A stretch of 64,000 nt of DNA from Flavobacterium commune (lineage in GTDB: Bacteria > Bacteroidota > Bacteroidia > Flavobacteriales > Flavobacteriaceae): contig NZ_CP017774.1 of the NCBI RefSeq assembly GCF_001857965.1, positions 124,001 through 188,000 on the forward strand, given 5' to 3'. The notes under the pieces were generated by a model. The model worked only from the letters and a program-made list of their open reading frames with translations, ran no database searches and was not told the DNA's origin. Shown here in pieces: positions 47,128 to 57,859 of the stretch (the first letter of the stretch is position 1; each line of letters opens with the position of its first letter). The position numbers and the translations under genes were made by a program.

Positions 47128-48054
47128 TTACTGAATTTTTGATGCCAAAAGATAAATCACCGCCATTCTAATAGCTACTCCGTTTTCTACCTGGTTCAAA
47201 ATAACCGATTGTCCGGAATCGGCTACCTCAGATGTTATCTCCACTCCTCTGTTGATTGGTCCCGGGTGCATAATTACAATTTCTTTGTTCAAAGACTCTA
47301 ATAATGCTTTATCAACCCCGTATTGCTGTGCATATTCTCTTGTCGATGGAAAATAATTCACGTCCATTCTTTCGTTTTGAACGCGCAACATATTGGCTAC
47401 ATCGCACCATTCTAAAGCTTTTCGTAAATTAGGTTCTACTTTTACGCCAAGAGATTCAATGTATTTTGGAATCAATGTTTTAGGACCGCAAACTTTTACT
47501 TCGGCACCTTGCATTTGCAAAGCATAAATATTAGACAAGGCTACTCTTGAATGTAAAATATCCCCAACAATCACCACTTTTTTTCCGGCTACATCTCCTA
47601 ATTTTTCTCTTATCGAATAACTGTCTAACAAAGCCTGAGTGGGATGTTCGTGAGCTCCGTCACCCGCATTTACAATACTGGCTTTTACATTTTTAGACAA
47701 AAAATAAGCAGCACCGGGATTAGCGTGACGCATCACCACCATATCCACTTTCATCGAAAGAATATTATTTACGGTATCAATAAGCGTTTCTCCTTTTTTA
47801 ACCGAAGATTGTGCTGCCGAAAAACTAATCACATCAGCTGATAATCGTTTTTGGGCTAATTCAAATGACAATTTGGTTCTTGTACTATTTTCGAAAAAAA
47901 TATTGGCAATGGTAATATCTCGTAACGAAGGCACTTTCTTTATAGGACGATTAATGACTTCTTTAAAATGATCGGCTGTTTCAAAAATAAGGTCAATATC
48001 ATTTTTGTTGATATATTTTATTCCTAATAAATGATTTACGCTTAATTCGCTCAT
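47128..48054 (-). CDS. pyrB: Aspartate carbamoyltransferase, catalytic subunit
   Basis: The 308-residue enzyme catalyses carbamoyl phosphate + aspartate to N-carbamoylaspartate, the committed step of pyrimidine synthesis. The carbamoyl phosphate motif STRTKLSFE, the HPTQALLD block and the aspartate-binding HPGPINRGVEI are all intact. It is encoded 88 bases after pyrR. No pyrI regulatory subunit is in the window. A dihydroorotase homologue lacking metal ligands is encoded about 8.5 kb away. Confidence 0.97.
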   Translation of the reverse strand: MSELSVNHLLGIKYINKNDIDLIFETADHFKEVINRPIKKVPSLRDITIANIFFENSTRTKLSFELAQKRLSADVISFSAAQSSVKKGETLIDTVNNILSMKVDMVVMRHANPGAAYFLSKNVKASIVNAGDGAHEHPTQALLDSYSIREKLGDVAGKKVVIVGDILHSRVALSNIYALQMQGAEVKVCGPKTLIPKYIESLGVKVEPNLRKALEWCDVANMLRVQNERMDVNYFPSTREYAQQYGVDKALLESLNKEIVIMHPGPINRGVEITSEVADSGQSVILNQVENGVAIRMAVIYLLASKIQ

Positions 48055-48142
48055 TGTTTTTTATTTGTTTGTAGTTTATTGTTTTTGGTTTTTAGTTTAA
48101 AGTAACAATGAACCATGAACAACAAACGATTCCTTTTTTAAC

Positions 48143-48682
48143 TTAATTAGTAACCAGATAAACGGTGTCTTCGCCATCATTTTCTTTCCAACTCACTTTT
48201 ACCTTCTCATCATTAATAGCATCCACCTGTCTTCCTCTATAGTCAGGCTGAATTGGTAAATCCCTACTAAAACGACGATCAATCAATGTTAACAATTCAA
48301 TTCCTGAAGGCCTTCCAAAAGACTGAATAGCTGTCAAAGCCGCTCTAATACTTCTTCCGGTGTACAACACATCATCAATGAAAATAACTTTCTTATTTTC
48401 TACGATAAAATTGATATTGGTTTTATTGGCTTCCAATGGTTTTTCGGTTCTTCGAAAATCATCTCTAAAGAAAGTAATATCCAAATAGCCTAATTGTATT
48501 TCAGGAGTATTATATTCTTTTTCCAACAATTCCTTAAGACGATTGGCTAAAAAAGTTCCTCTGGGCTGAATACCTATCAAAATAGTATCTTTAAAATCAA
48601 GGTGTTTTTCAATTAGCTGACAAGCCAAACGATGAAGAATGATATTGACTTCTTTGGAATTAAGTAAAACTTTTTGAGTCAT
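48143..48682 (-). CDS. pyrR: PyrR bifunctional pyrimidine regulator / uracil phosphoribosyltransferase
   Basis: The 179-residue type I phosphoribosyltransferase has the PRPP loop VIFIDDVLYTGRSIRAA, the PyrR-type ILIGIQPRGTFLANRL block and the C-terminal GRQVDAINDEKV region. In Firmicutes PyrR binds pyr mRNA and causes attenuation. Its position just before pyrB suggests a regulatory role here too, but no obvious attenuator was seen in its very short leader. UPRT activity is possible. Confidence 0.92.
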   Translation of the reverse strand: MTQKVLLNSKEVNIILHRLACQLIEKHLDFKDTILIGIQPRGTFLANRLKELLEKEYNTPEIQLGYLDITFFRDDFRRTEKPLEANKTNINFIVENKKVIFIDDVLYTGRSIRAALTAIQSFGRPSGIELLTLIDRRFSRDLPIQPDYRGRQVDAINDEKVKVSWKENDGEDTVYLVTN

Positions 48683-48706
48683 AGTAAAGTGTTATCTTGG
48701 GTCATG

Positions 48707-48714
48707 CAAAAATA
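48707..48714 (-). promoter_or_regulatory. Candidate -7 box of pyrR-pyrB
   Basis: On the minus strand TATTTTTG matches TAnnTTTG, 24 bases before the pyrR start. No TTG is found at the ideal distance upstream, so the promoter call is tentative. Confidence 0.4.
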
Positions 48715-48765
48715 GCACTTTTTTTCAACCCTTTTTTTAATTCTATTCAAAAAGCATAAAAAAAA

Positions 48766-48790
48766 CCGTCTCAAATTAGTATCGAGACGG
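48766..48790 (-). terminator. Terminator of the ABC-F gene
   Basis: A 7-bp GC-rich stem (48766-48772 with 48784-48790) is followed on the minus strand by a T run, 26 bases past the ABC-F stop. Confidence 0.8.
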
Positions 48791-48816
48791 CATCTTCTTA
48801 TTGTTTTCCCAATCCA

Positions 48817-50445
<1,629 letters not shown>

Positions 50446-50460
50446 TTATAAAATTTGCTG

Positions 50461-50468
50461 CAAAAGTA
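50461..50468 (-). promoter_or_regulatory. Candidate -7 box of the ABC-F gene
   Basis: TACTTTTG on the minus strand, followed by C, is a full match to the Bacteroidota -7 element, 25 bases before the start codon. The -33 element is not clear. Confidence 0.5.
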
Positions 50469-50599
50469 CAAAAAAATAGCTATTTATCAGAATGCTTTCT
50501 AAAGTTAGTTTTTATCTTTATTTGTAGGAATATTTTAATATATTTGAGAGTTATTAAACTCTATTTCTAAAATTGTATTCCTAAAAAATAACAATCATA

Positions 50600-50995
50600 A
50601 TGAATTACTACATCAAGATAATTCTAATCTTAATTTTTTATTGCATAATAAATCCGGTTTTTACATCTTTATATTTAAGTATTTCTGGTTTACCTGGAGG
50701 AAACGTGGGAATGATACCTTATGGAATTTTACTAGCTAATATGATTGCCACTCTTATTTCTTTACTGATACTCTACCTAATAAGACTAAAAAAAACGATT
50801 GGAATAAATTTATCAATAGCAACAAATAATTTAATTTATATTATCACGCTCATTTATTTTGGACTTAATCCATTTTTTGATGAAATGGGAAAAGATTATG
50901 CAAAACTTGATTTCGTAATTCTTTTGTCTTCATTTTTATCCTCGATAATAGCAGTTGTAGTTTTTAAAATAGTACATGCAAGATGCTCAAATTAA
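50600..50995 (+). CDS. Small membrane protein of unknown function
   Basis: The 131-residue protein is almost entirely hydrophobic and has about four membrane segments (1-28, 40-63, 72-92, 105-125). No family was recognised. Its stop codon overlaps an ATG of the following broken gene by 13 bases, so the two were probably one operon. It is low in G+C and looks like accessory content between conserved genes. Confidence 0.6.
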   Translation: MNYYIKIILILIFYCIINPVFTSLYLSISGLPGGNVGMIPYGILLANMIATLISLLILYLIRLKKTIGINLSIATNNLIYIITLIYFGLNPFFDEMGKDYAKLDFVILLSSFLSSIIAVVVFKIVHARCSN

Positions 50996-51330
50996 TTTAT
51001 ACAAAACCAAACTTGTTTAAAATGCTAAAAAAACATCAAAAATTTGCCCTGATTATTTGTGTATTACCAATCTTTGCAAACATCATAGCTCATTTAACAC
51101 AAAACTACAAATACAATGAAAATCTAAGATATATCTATCTAATTGGAATTATTACTGTTTACTGTTCTTAGGGAATTTCATTTATATGGGGCTTGATAAA
51201 TTCTGTAGAAATTTCATCCAACAAAAACACTTCAAAATTATTTAAAATAGTTTGGACAACTATTAGCTTAATTCCAATTATATATCTGTTTTCTATGCTA
51301 TTAATAAGCATAATTTATAAACCTCTATAG
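50983..51330 (+). pseudogene. Small membrane protein interrupted by an in-frame TAG
   Basis: The frame runs from ATG at 50983 (or 51022, MLKKHQKFALII) to TAG at 51169-51171. It then continues in the same frame for 52 sense codons (GISFIWGLINSVEISSNKN... ending SIIYKPL) to a second TAG at 51328-51330. The part after the first stop contains another good hydrophobic segment (IVWTTISLIPIIYLFSMLL). The whole would be a 115-residue protein with about three or four membrane segments. A nonsense mutation is the simplest reading. Confidence 0.6.
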
Positions 51331-51339
51331 CAATGATGT

Positions 51340-51500
51340 AGTATTCACCTGCTTGCCTAGCTTCAAAATAAAAGCTTTATCCCCGAATGCGCGGAAATTC
51401 TTTCCATACCCGCAACGATGAGCAACTTTGTCGAGTTACGTGATGAGATTCCTCTATCGTCGGAATTGACAAAATTGAGGAAGTCTCCCAAAACCAACTT
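51340..51500 (-). repeat. Dispersed flavobacterial intergenic repeat (remnant)
   Basis: On the minus strand the text around CGTAACTCGACAAAGTTGCTC and GAGGAATCTCATCACG is like non-coding repeats I know from many Flavobacteriia intergenic regions. It is noticeably richer in G+C than its surroundings. The rest of the gap to 51770 is AT-rich without a convincing gene. Confidence 0.45.
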
Positions 51501-51770
51501 AATTCTCGTCTTTTTTCACAAGAAACACTCAATTGAATATTAAATTAACATTTTTATAAATAATAATTTTCGAATATCAGAAAAATCAGTTTATTTTTTT
51601 GTAAATTTACTATACAATATAAAAACACAACACGATACTCATCGTTGTACAGTTTTAAAATACTGGTTTTTCTGATTGAAACGGTTTTTAGGAATGAGTT
51701 ATAACTAACAATGAAAGTGCTGAACCGCAACAGAATTTTATGATTTGTTAACCCATAAAACCAATATATC

Positions 51771-52151
51771 ATGAAAATTGCAACCCTAATTATTCGTACA
51801 TTAATGGGAGCTATATTCCTTTGTACTTCTCTCAGCTACTTTTTTTTACCAAGCCCTGAACCTGTTTCCACAGGTGATTTCAAAGCATTTCAAGTTGGTC
51901 TTATTGCATCAACTTACTTGATGCCATTAGCAAAATCAATTGAATTTTTATGTGGACTTTCTTTTCTGTTAGGGAAATTCACCACCTTGGCTAACATTGT
52001 AATCTTCCCGGTAATTATTAATATCGTACTCATTAATTACTTTTTAACTCCAAGCAACCTGCCTATCGGTATTGGTATTCTTTTCGGCAACATCTTCTTA
52101 ATCTATTCGCACTGGGAGAACTATAAAGGATTGTTTAAAATGAATGGTTAA
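51771..52151 (+). CDS. DoxX-like membrane protein
   Basis: The 126-residue protein has four membrane segments: 1-25, about 42-68, 72-92 and 95-115. The family-typical patterns are LIIRTLMGAIFLCTSLSYFF at the start and MPLAKSIEFLCGLSFLLGKFTTLA in the middle, as in DoxX/DoxD-related small membrane proteins. Exact activity is unknown. It has its own terminator and is convergent with the redoxin gene. Confidence 0.72.
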   Translation: MKIATLIIRTLMGAIFLCTSLSYFFLPSPEPVSTGDFKAFQVGLIASTYLMPLAKSIEFLCGLSFLLGKFTTLANIVIFPVIINIVLINYFLTPSNLPIGIGILFGNIFLIYSHWENYKGLFKMNG

Positions 52152-52180
52152 AATAAAAACATAAAAATCGTTTTAAAGAC

Positions 52181-52207
52181 AGAATCCCTGACAAAGAAAG
52201 TTAGGGA
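52181..52207 (+). terminator. Terminator of the DoxX-like gene
   Basis: A 10-bp stem (52181-52190 with 52198-52207) is followed by seven T, 30 bases after the stop codon; a clear intrinsic terminator. Confidence 0.88.
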
Positions 52208-52217
52208 TTTTTTTGAA

Positions 52218-52751
52218 CTAATTTAACAACTTCTCCAAAGGATAATGATCAATTACACTATTACCATAATGTGCTATTTCAATTTGTTTATCTTTTCCAA
52301 TTAAAAAATCAGCGGGGATTTGATTGATTGTCCCTTCTACTCTACCCATAATTTTAAATTCATTTTTAAAAGCCAGCTTTAAATTTTGAATTGCTTTTAA
52401 CGAAAAAGTACGTATTGTTTTAAACCAGGAAGGATGCACTCCATACAAGGTATATAATTCCCTATTTCTATCGGCTATTATTACAAAATCAAAAGAATGA
52501 CGGTCATAAATACTTGCTTTCAAACTCTCTTCCGAAGATTCAAAAACAGTAATTAATTTCAAATTATGTTTAGCAAAATTTTCTTTTTGCAGCATAATTT
52601 TGGCAATTTGAACATTACACATTGGACATTCGGCATACCTAAAAAAACTTAAAATAATTTTTTGATTCTCAATCTGACTAAGATCTATGATGTTTCCAAA
52701 AATATCTTTGGTAACAAATAAAGGTGCTTTTTGCCCTGAAACTAATTTCAT
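52218..52751 (-). CDS. AhpC/TSA-type redoxin (peroxiredoxin-like)
   Basis: The 177-residue thioredoxin-fold protein starts with the redoxin pattern GQKAPLFVTKDIFGN. It has a CPMC active-site pair (FFRYAECPMCNVQIAK) where classic peroxiredoxins have a single peroxidatic cysteine. It is like the SCO/AhpC-related redoxins of Bacteroidota. A thiol-dependent peroxide or disulfide reductase role is likely. The next gene upstream is a Crp-like regulator on the same strand, 68 bases away. Confidence 0.8.
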   Translation of the reverse strand: MKLVSGQKAPLFVTKDIFGNIIDLSQIENQKIILSFFRYAECPMCNVQIAKIMLQKENFAKHNLKLITVFESSEESLKASIYDRHSFDFVIIADRNRELYTLYGVHPSWFKTIRTFSLKAIQNLKLAFKNEFKIMGRVEGTINQIPADFLIGKDKQIEIAHYGNSVIDHYPLEKLLN

Positions 52752-52819
52752 AATCGATGTTGTTTATATTATACATCCACAAATTTGAAATTAAAACAAG
52801 AATTCCTACTTGATTCAAA

Positions 52820-53410
52820 TCAAGAAATTTTAGCCCGAATTCTGCTTAAAGTCTCCGGTTTCATCATCAAATAAGAAGCAATATATTTTAAAGGAATTTT
52901 ATTTATCAAATGTCCACTTCTTTTAATAAAAACGGCATAACGTTCCTGAGGCTTTAAAGTAAGTAATTCCACCTGTCGTTGAATATGCCCGGTCAATGTA
53001 GACTCAAGCATAGATTGATACCATAACGCAATTTCAGAATTGCTTTGAATCAGCGGCAATAAATCCGATTTAGCAATAGCAACTAATTCAGTATCTAAAA
53101 TAGCTTCTATGCTTATCAACGAAGGCGTTCCTTCAATAAAAGTCTGAAAACAAGTAATCAATGAATTTTCATAACCAAAACCCATATTAATTTGTTCTCC
53201 ATTTTTATCTATCACAAACAGGCGTACACATCCTTTTTTCACAAAATACAAATTGGAATCTTTTTGCTTAAACCCTAAAAGTAATTCTTTTGTTTTAAGC
53301 ATTTTATTTTTATTCCAAAACCCTAGTAAAGTCTTCCTTGATTCAGTTCCTAAAATTTTGTTTTCAGACAAAAAATGCGACAATGCTAAACTCATAATAA
53401 TACAATCCAA
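52820..53410 (-). CDS. Crp/Fnr family transcriptional regulator
   Basis: The 196-residue protein has a cyclic-nucleotide-binding-type beta barrel (about 30-130; KKGCVRLFVIDKNGEQINMGFGYENSLI) and a C-terminal winged helix with LKYIASYLMMKPETLSRIRAK as the recognition region. Arg/Glu residues typical of cAMP binding are not evident, so the ligand is unknown, as usual for Bacteroidota members. A start at 53395 (MSLALSHFL) is equally possible. It may control the neighbouring redoxin. Confidence 0.85.
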   Translation of the reverse strand: MDCIIMSLALSHFLSENKILGTESRKTLLGFWNKNKMLKTKELLLGFKQKDSNLYFVKKGCVRLFVIDKNGEQINMGFGYENSLITCFQTFIEGTPSLISIEAILDTELVAIAKSDLLPLIQSNSEIALWYQSMLESTLTGHIQRQVELLTLKPQERYAVFIKRSGHLINKIPLKYIASYLMMKPETLSRIRAKIS

Positions 53411-53413
53411 AAA

Positions 53414-54526
53414 TTATATTTTAGTAAAAACCAGACAAACAGGAGCGCACAAATAGATTCTTTTGCCTGTGTCTTCGAGTGCTCCCGTTGTTTTATCAAT
53501 TTTAAAAATTACTACATCATTCGAATATTGATGAGCAACCAAAAGAAAATTCCCCGAAGGATCAATTGCAAAATTTCGCGGTCCTTTTCCCAATGTACTG
53601 TTTTGCCCCAATGATTCCAACTTGCCATTCTTTTTAACTTTAAAAATCGAAATCGTATTGGCTTCTCCTCTGTTGGAAGCATATAAAAATTTCCCGTCAG
53701 GCGAAATATGAATATCGGCTGAACTAAAAGTTCCTTTGAAATCTTTTGCCAAAATAGTGGTTTCGTCTATTTTTTTTAATTTTCCATTCAAATAATTAAA
53801 CGTCGTCAGGCTACCGTCTAATTCTTGCAATAAATAAACCTGCTTTCCGTCATTACTAAACGTTAAATGTCTGGGTCCACTACCCGATTTCACTGCAATG
53901 CTATCGAAATTTTTCAAAACTTCAGTATTTGAATTCGGATTGTACTCATAAGAATACACCTTGTCATTTCCTAAATCATTTACCAAAACAAACTTTTTAT
54001 CGGGTGAAAAATACACCATATGAACATGAGGTTTCTCTTGTCTTTGTACATTTATTCCTTTACCAAAATGTTGAATTAGCTGTTTAGCGGCAGTAATACT
54101 TCCATCTTCATTTTTTCCAAAAACGGCAATATTTCCTCCGGAATAATTAGCAACAATAACATTTTTATCGTCGTTTATAATGTAGCAAGGATCAGCACCT
54201 TTAGAATCCTGCTGATTCATTAGGTTTATTGCACCACTTTTTGCATCAAATTTAAAAGAACTTACTGCGCTATTAGCACCATTCTCATTAACAGCATACA
54301 CAAATTGATTATCCTTAGAAACAGTCAAATAACTAGGACTAACAACCGTTGAAGAGGCATTTTTAAAACTAAACTCAGCTGTATTCGTATCAAAATCATA
54401 AACATAGATACCTTTGCTTTCACAGCTGTTAGTATAAGTTCCTATGAGTAAATTCAATTTGTTTTCCTGAGCTTGAACTCCAATACAAAACAATCCTATA
54501 AATACAATTAGAAGGTCTTTTTTCAT
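53414..54526 (-). CDS. Secreted lactonase family protein (6-phosphogluconolactonase-like propeller)
   Basis: The 370-residue protein has a signal peptide (about 1-19, ending CIGVQAQ) and a seven-bladed propeller of the lactonase (Pfam Lactonase/YbhE) family. Recurrent blade motifs are SYLTVSKDNQFVYAVNENG, SGPRHLTFSNDGKQVYLLQE and ISPDGKFLYASNRG. YbhE hydrolyses 6-phosphogluconolactone in the cytoplasm; export of this one suggests another sugar lactone or a periplasmic role. It ends 3 bases from the Crp-like gene. Confidence 0.85.
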   Translation of the reverse strand: MKKDLLIVFIGLFCIGVQAQENKLNLLIGTYTNSCESKGIYVYDFDTNTAEFSFKNASSTVVSPSYLTVSKDNQFVYAVNENGANSAVSSFKFDAKSGAINLMNQQDSKGADPCYIINDDKNVIVANYSGGNIAVFGKNEDGSITAAKQLIQHFGKGINVQRQEKPHVHMVYFSPDKKFVLVNDLGNDKVYSYEYNPNSNTEVLKNFDSIAVKSGSGPRHLTFSNDGKQVYLLQELDGSLTTFNYLNGKLKKIDETTILAKDFKGTFSSADIHISPDGKFLYASNRGEANTISIFKVKKNGKLESLGQNSTLGKGPRNFAIDPSGNFLLVAHQYSNDVVIFKIDKTTGALEDTGKRIYLCAPVCLVFTKI

Positions 54527-54656
54527 TTTCTTATTTTTAGTGAATGCTAAAATACATATTAATCTGTGTAATCTGTCACTAAAAAAATCTCAGAAGCGAA
54601 AAGCAAAGTGCATAGTTTTAACTATTTTTGGATATTAAATAAAACCCAAAACAAGA

Positions 54657-56585
54657 ATGCAATTCAAACATCCCGAAATTTTATACTTTCTGTTCTTATT
54701 GATTGTACCTGTTTTGGTTCATTTGTTTCAATTTCGTCGGTTTAAAAAAGAATATTTTACCAATGTTCAGTTCTTAAAATCGATTTCCATCCAAACCCAA
54801 AAAAGCTCGCAACTCAAAAAATGGTTGCTGCTTTGCTGCCGTTTATTGCTACTTACTTTTGTTATTTTGGCTTTCGCCCAACCTTTTTTTGATGCTAAAG
54901 ACCACAGCAATCGTTCGAATAAAATGTATATTATTCTGGACAATTCTTTCAGTATGCAAGCCAAAGGAAAAAAAGGCGAATTACTTAAAAGAGCCGTACA
55001 GGAATTACTCGAAGAAACTCCCGAAAACACTAAATTCTCATTGCTTACCAATACCGAAAGCTATTGGAACACCGACATCAAATCGATTAGAAATACGCTG
55101 CAAAATTTAAAATACAGTGCCATTCCATTTGAATTAGATCATTTGTTAGCCAAAATAAATGCGCATCCTACCAATGCAAAAAAGGACATTATCATTATTA
55201 CAGATGCCATTGGAATTGAACAAAAACAACTCAAAAGTATTTCTAAAAATGATGTCAGTTATTTTATAATTCCAAAATCGGAACAAAAAAACAATGTGGC
55301 TGTTGACAGTGTTTTTATCAATGAAACGACTGCTGATTTCTATGATATCAATGTGGCTTTATCAAGTTATGGCGAGGCGATAAAACCGGTTTCTGTGGCA
55401 ATTTACAATCAAAATAAACTGATTGCTAAAACAGTTTCTAATCTGGAAAGCCCGAAAAAATCATTGCATTTTAGCATCCCTAAGCAAGCTTTTCAAGGTT
55501 ATGTTTCCATTTCTGATAATAGTCTGGCTTATGATAACAACTTTTATTTCAGTATTTCAAAAGTCAAAAAAACAAATATCATCAGCATTGGCGAAACCTC
55601 AAAAAGTAGCTTTTTACAACGCATTTACACCAATGACGAATTCAATTACAGCAATTCCGAATTGGCTCTGTTAAACTATAATAACATTGAAAAACAGGAC
55701 GGAATTATCTTAAATGAATTAGACGAAATCCCACAGGCTTTACAAATTACCTTAAAAGCTTTTGTCCAAAAAGGCGGTAATCTTATTGTTATTCCTTCGG
55801 CAAAAAGTTCGATTAGCAGTCTAAATTCTTTTTTGGGGAATTTTGGAAACATCCAATTCAAATCTTATCAGGATACAGAAAAACTAATTAGTAAAATAAA
55901 CTTCAATCATCCTTTATTTTCAGATGTTTTTGAAAATAAGATTAGTAATTTCCAATATCCTTCTACCAAGGCTTCGTTTGCCTTTTCAAGTTTCAGTCCG
56001 GCGGCTTTGCTTTATGATGATCAAAGTGCTTTTCTATCGGCAATCTTCAATCCCGTATCGGCTGTCTGTGTTTTTTCGGCACCTATAAATACCGAAAATT
56101 CCAACTTTCAACAATCGCCATTAATTGTTCCTACGTTTTACAAAATGGCATTATATAACCAAAACAATGGTGTAAACGCACTAACTATTGGAAATCAAAT
56201 TCCTTTTATTGTTGATGCCACATTATCAAAAGATGCTATTTTAGAAGTTAAAAATTCGAACGAACAATTTATTCCTATTCAACAAATCATGAATACTAAA
56301 GTCAAAATGACTTTTAATGATTTGCCTTTGGAAGCAGGGAATTTTGAAATTTACAATCAAAAACAATGGGTAGAAAACATTAGTTTTAATTACAATAGAA
56401 GCGAAAGTAATCTAAACCCTTTGGACAACAACTCCATATCACAATACAACACCGCCGAATCTATTGAAAGCGTTTTTCATACCCTACAAACCGACCGAAT
56501 GGATAATCAACTTTGGAAATGGTTTGTTATCTTTGCACTGCTCTTTCTGGTATGTGAAATGGCAATTATAAAATTCCTGAAATAA
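54657..56585 (+). CDS. BatA-domain / von Willebrand A-type membrane protein
   Basis: The 642-residue protein begins with the Bacteroidota BatA N-terminal double membrane domain (FKHPEILYFLFLLIVPVLVHLFQFRR, shown here in abridged form, and LLLCCRLLLLTFVILAFAQP). A VWA-like domain follows with a partial MIDAS (IILDNSFSMQAKGKKG), then a long periplasmic part and a last membrane segment (616-640). The role is unknown; Bat proteins have been linked to aerotolerance and envelope stress. It is 14 bases before the dihydroorotase homologue, in one operon. Confidence 0.85.
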   Translation: MQFKHPEILYFLFLLIVPVLVHLFQFRRFKKEYFTNVQFLKSISIQTQKSSQLKKWLLLCCRLLLLTFVILAFAQPFFDAKDHSNRSNKMYIILDNSFSMQAKGKKGELLKRAVQELLEETPENTKFSLLTNTESYWNTDIKSIRNTLQNLKYSAIPFELDHLLAKINAHPTNAKKDIIIITDAIGIEQKQLKSISKNDVSYFIIPKSEQKNNVAVDSVFINETTADFYDINVALSSYGEAIKPVSVAIYNQNKLIAKTVSNLESPKKSLHFSIPKQAFQGYVSISDNSLAYDNNFYFSISKVKKTNIISIGETSKSSFLQRIYTNDEFNYSNSELALLNYNNIEKQDGIILNELDEIPQALQITLKAFVQKGGNLIVIPSAKSSISSLNSFLGNFGNIQFKSYQDTEKLISKINFNHPLFSDVFENKISNFQYPSTKASFAFSSFSPAALLYDDQSAFLSAIFNPVSAVCVFSAPINTENSNFQQSPLIVPTFYKMALYNQNNGVNALTIGNQIPFIVDATLSKDAILEVKNSNEQFIPIQQIMNTKVKMTFNDLPLEAGNFEIYNQKQWVENISFNYNRSESNLNPLDNNSISQYNTAESIESVFHTLQTDRMDNQLWKWFVIFALLFLVCEMAIIKFLK

Positions 56586-56599
56586 AATATTCTCTATAT

Positions 56600-57853
56600 A
56601 TGAAACTAATTATCCGAAACGCCAAAATTATCGACCCTCAAAGTTCTTTTCACAATCAAACGGTAGATATTTTAATTGTAGATGGATTAATTGAAAAAAT
56701 CGGAGCTTCTTTACCCAATCCAGAGCAGGCAGAAGAACTAAAATTAGATAATCTTCATGTATCTCAAGGTTGGTTTGACAGCAGCGTTTCTCTGGGCGAA
56801 CCTGGTTTTGAAGATCGCGAAACCATCGCTAACGGATTGTTGGTTGCTGCAAAAAGCGGTTTCACCGGAATTGGTTTACAACCCAATTCTTTCCCTGTAA
56901 TTGACAATCAATCCCAAATTAATTTTGTAAAAACCAAAGCTATTGGTCACGCAACAACACTTTTTCCTATTGGCGCCTTAACTAAAAATGCCGAAGGAAA
57001 AGACATGGCTGAATTGTTTGACATGAAACAAGCCGGAGCGATTGCTTTTGGAGATTATAATAAAAGTTTTGAAAATGCCAATTTGTTAAAAATTGCTCTT
57101 CAATACACTCAGGACTTCAACGGATTAGTGATTGCTTATTCTCAGGATTCTAATATAAAAGGACAAGGTGTGGTAAACGAGGGAGTAGTTTCTACCCGAT
57201 TAGGACTGAAAGGAATTCCTAATCTAGCAGAAGAATTACAAGTTGCCCGAAATTTATTCTTACTCGAATATACTGATGGAAAATTACATATCCCAACCAT
57301 TTCTACAGCAAAATCAGTAGCATTAATCAAAGAGGCCAAAGCCAAAGGATTGAATGTAAGCTGTAGTGTAACGGTTCATCATCTAACAATGACCGATGAA
57401 AAATTAGACAGTTTTGATACCCGCTATAAAGTGACTCCGCCTCTAAGAACAGAAGAAGACAGACTGGCATTACTAGACGGGATCTTGGACAATACTATCG
57501 ACATGATTACAACTGACCATAATCCTATTGACATCGAACACAAGAAAATGGAATTTGATATGGCAAAAAACGGAACCATTGGTCTAGAAAGTGCTTTTGG
57601 AGCCTTAATGGACGTATTGCCTTTAGAAAAAGTAATCGAAAAATTAACTAGCGGGAAAACGATTTTTGGAATTGAAAATGCTTCTATCAATGAAGGAGCT
57701 ACAGCCAACATCAGTCTGTTCAATCCTGAAGGAGAAAGTACTTTTACAAAAGCTGCTATTTTATCGAAATCTAAAAACTCAGCCTTTTTAGGAATACAAA
57801 CAAAAGGAAAAGCATACGGAATTGTAAATCAAGGTCAATTAATTTTAAGATAA
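56600..57853 (+). CDS. Dihydroorotase homologue lacking the metal-binding HxH (PyrC'-like)
   Basis: The 417-residue amidohydrolase-fold protein aligns along its length with class I dihydroorotases: LIIRNAKIIDPQSS, EPGFEDRET, VHHLTMTDEKL, ITTDHNPID and GLESAFGALM. The essential HxH metal ligands are replaced: the usual GFVDVHVHLREPGF is GWFDSSVSLGEPGF, with S62 and S64 in place of both histidines and G66 in place of the substrate-binding arginine. It is therefore probably inactive as a dihydroorotase. It may serve structurally like the PyrC' of Pseudomonas, which assembles with aspartate carbamoyltransferase. It is co-encoded with the BatA-like and DUF4870-like genes. Confidence 0.85.
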   Translation: MKLIIRNAKIIDPQSSFHNQTVDILIVDGLIEKIGASLPNPEQAEELKLDNLHVSQGWFDSSVSLGEPGFEDRETIANGLLVAAKSGFTGIGLQPNSFPVIDNQSQINFVKTKAIGHATTLFPIGALTKNAEGKDMAELFDMKQAGAIAFGDYNKSFENANLLKIALQYTQDFNGLVIAYSQDSNIKGQGVVNEGVVSTRLGLKGIPNLAEELQVARNLFLLEYTDGKLHIPTISTAKSVALIKEAKAKGLNVSCSVTVHHLTMTDEKLDSFDTRYKVTPPLRTEEDRLALLDGILDNTIDMITTDHNPIDIEHKKMEFDMAKNGTIGLESAFGALMDVLPLEKVIEKLTSGKTIFGIENASINEGATANISLFNPEGESTFTKAAILSKSKNSAFLGIQTKGKAYGIVNQGQLILR

Positions 57854-57859
57854 AACATC

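Noticed and set aside
51554..51772. 72-codon minus-strand frame upstream of the DoxX-like gene
   Set aside because: It covers an AT-rich promoter region and translates a low-complexity hydrophobic mix without a recognisable family. Real coding is unlikely.
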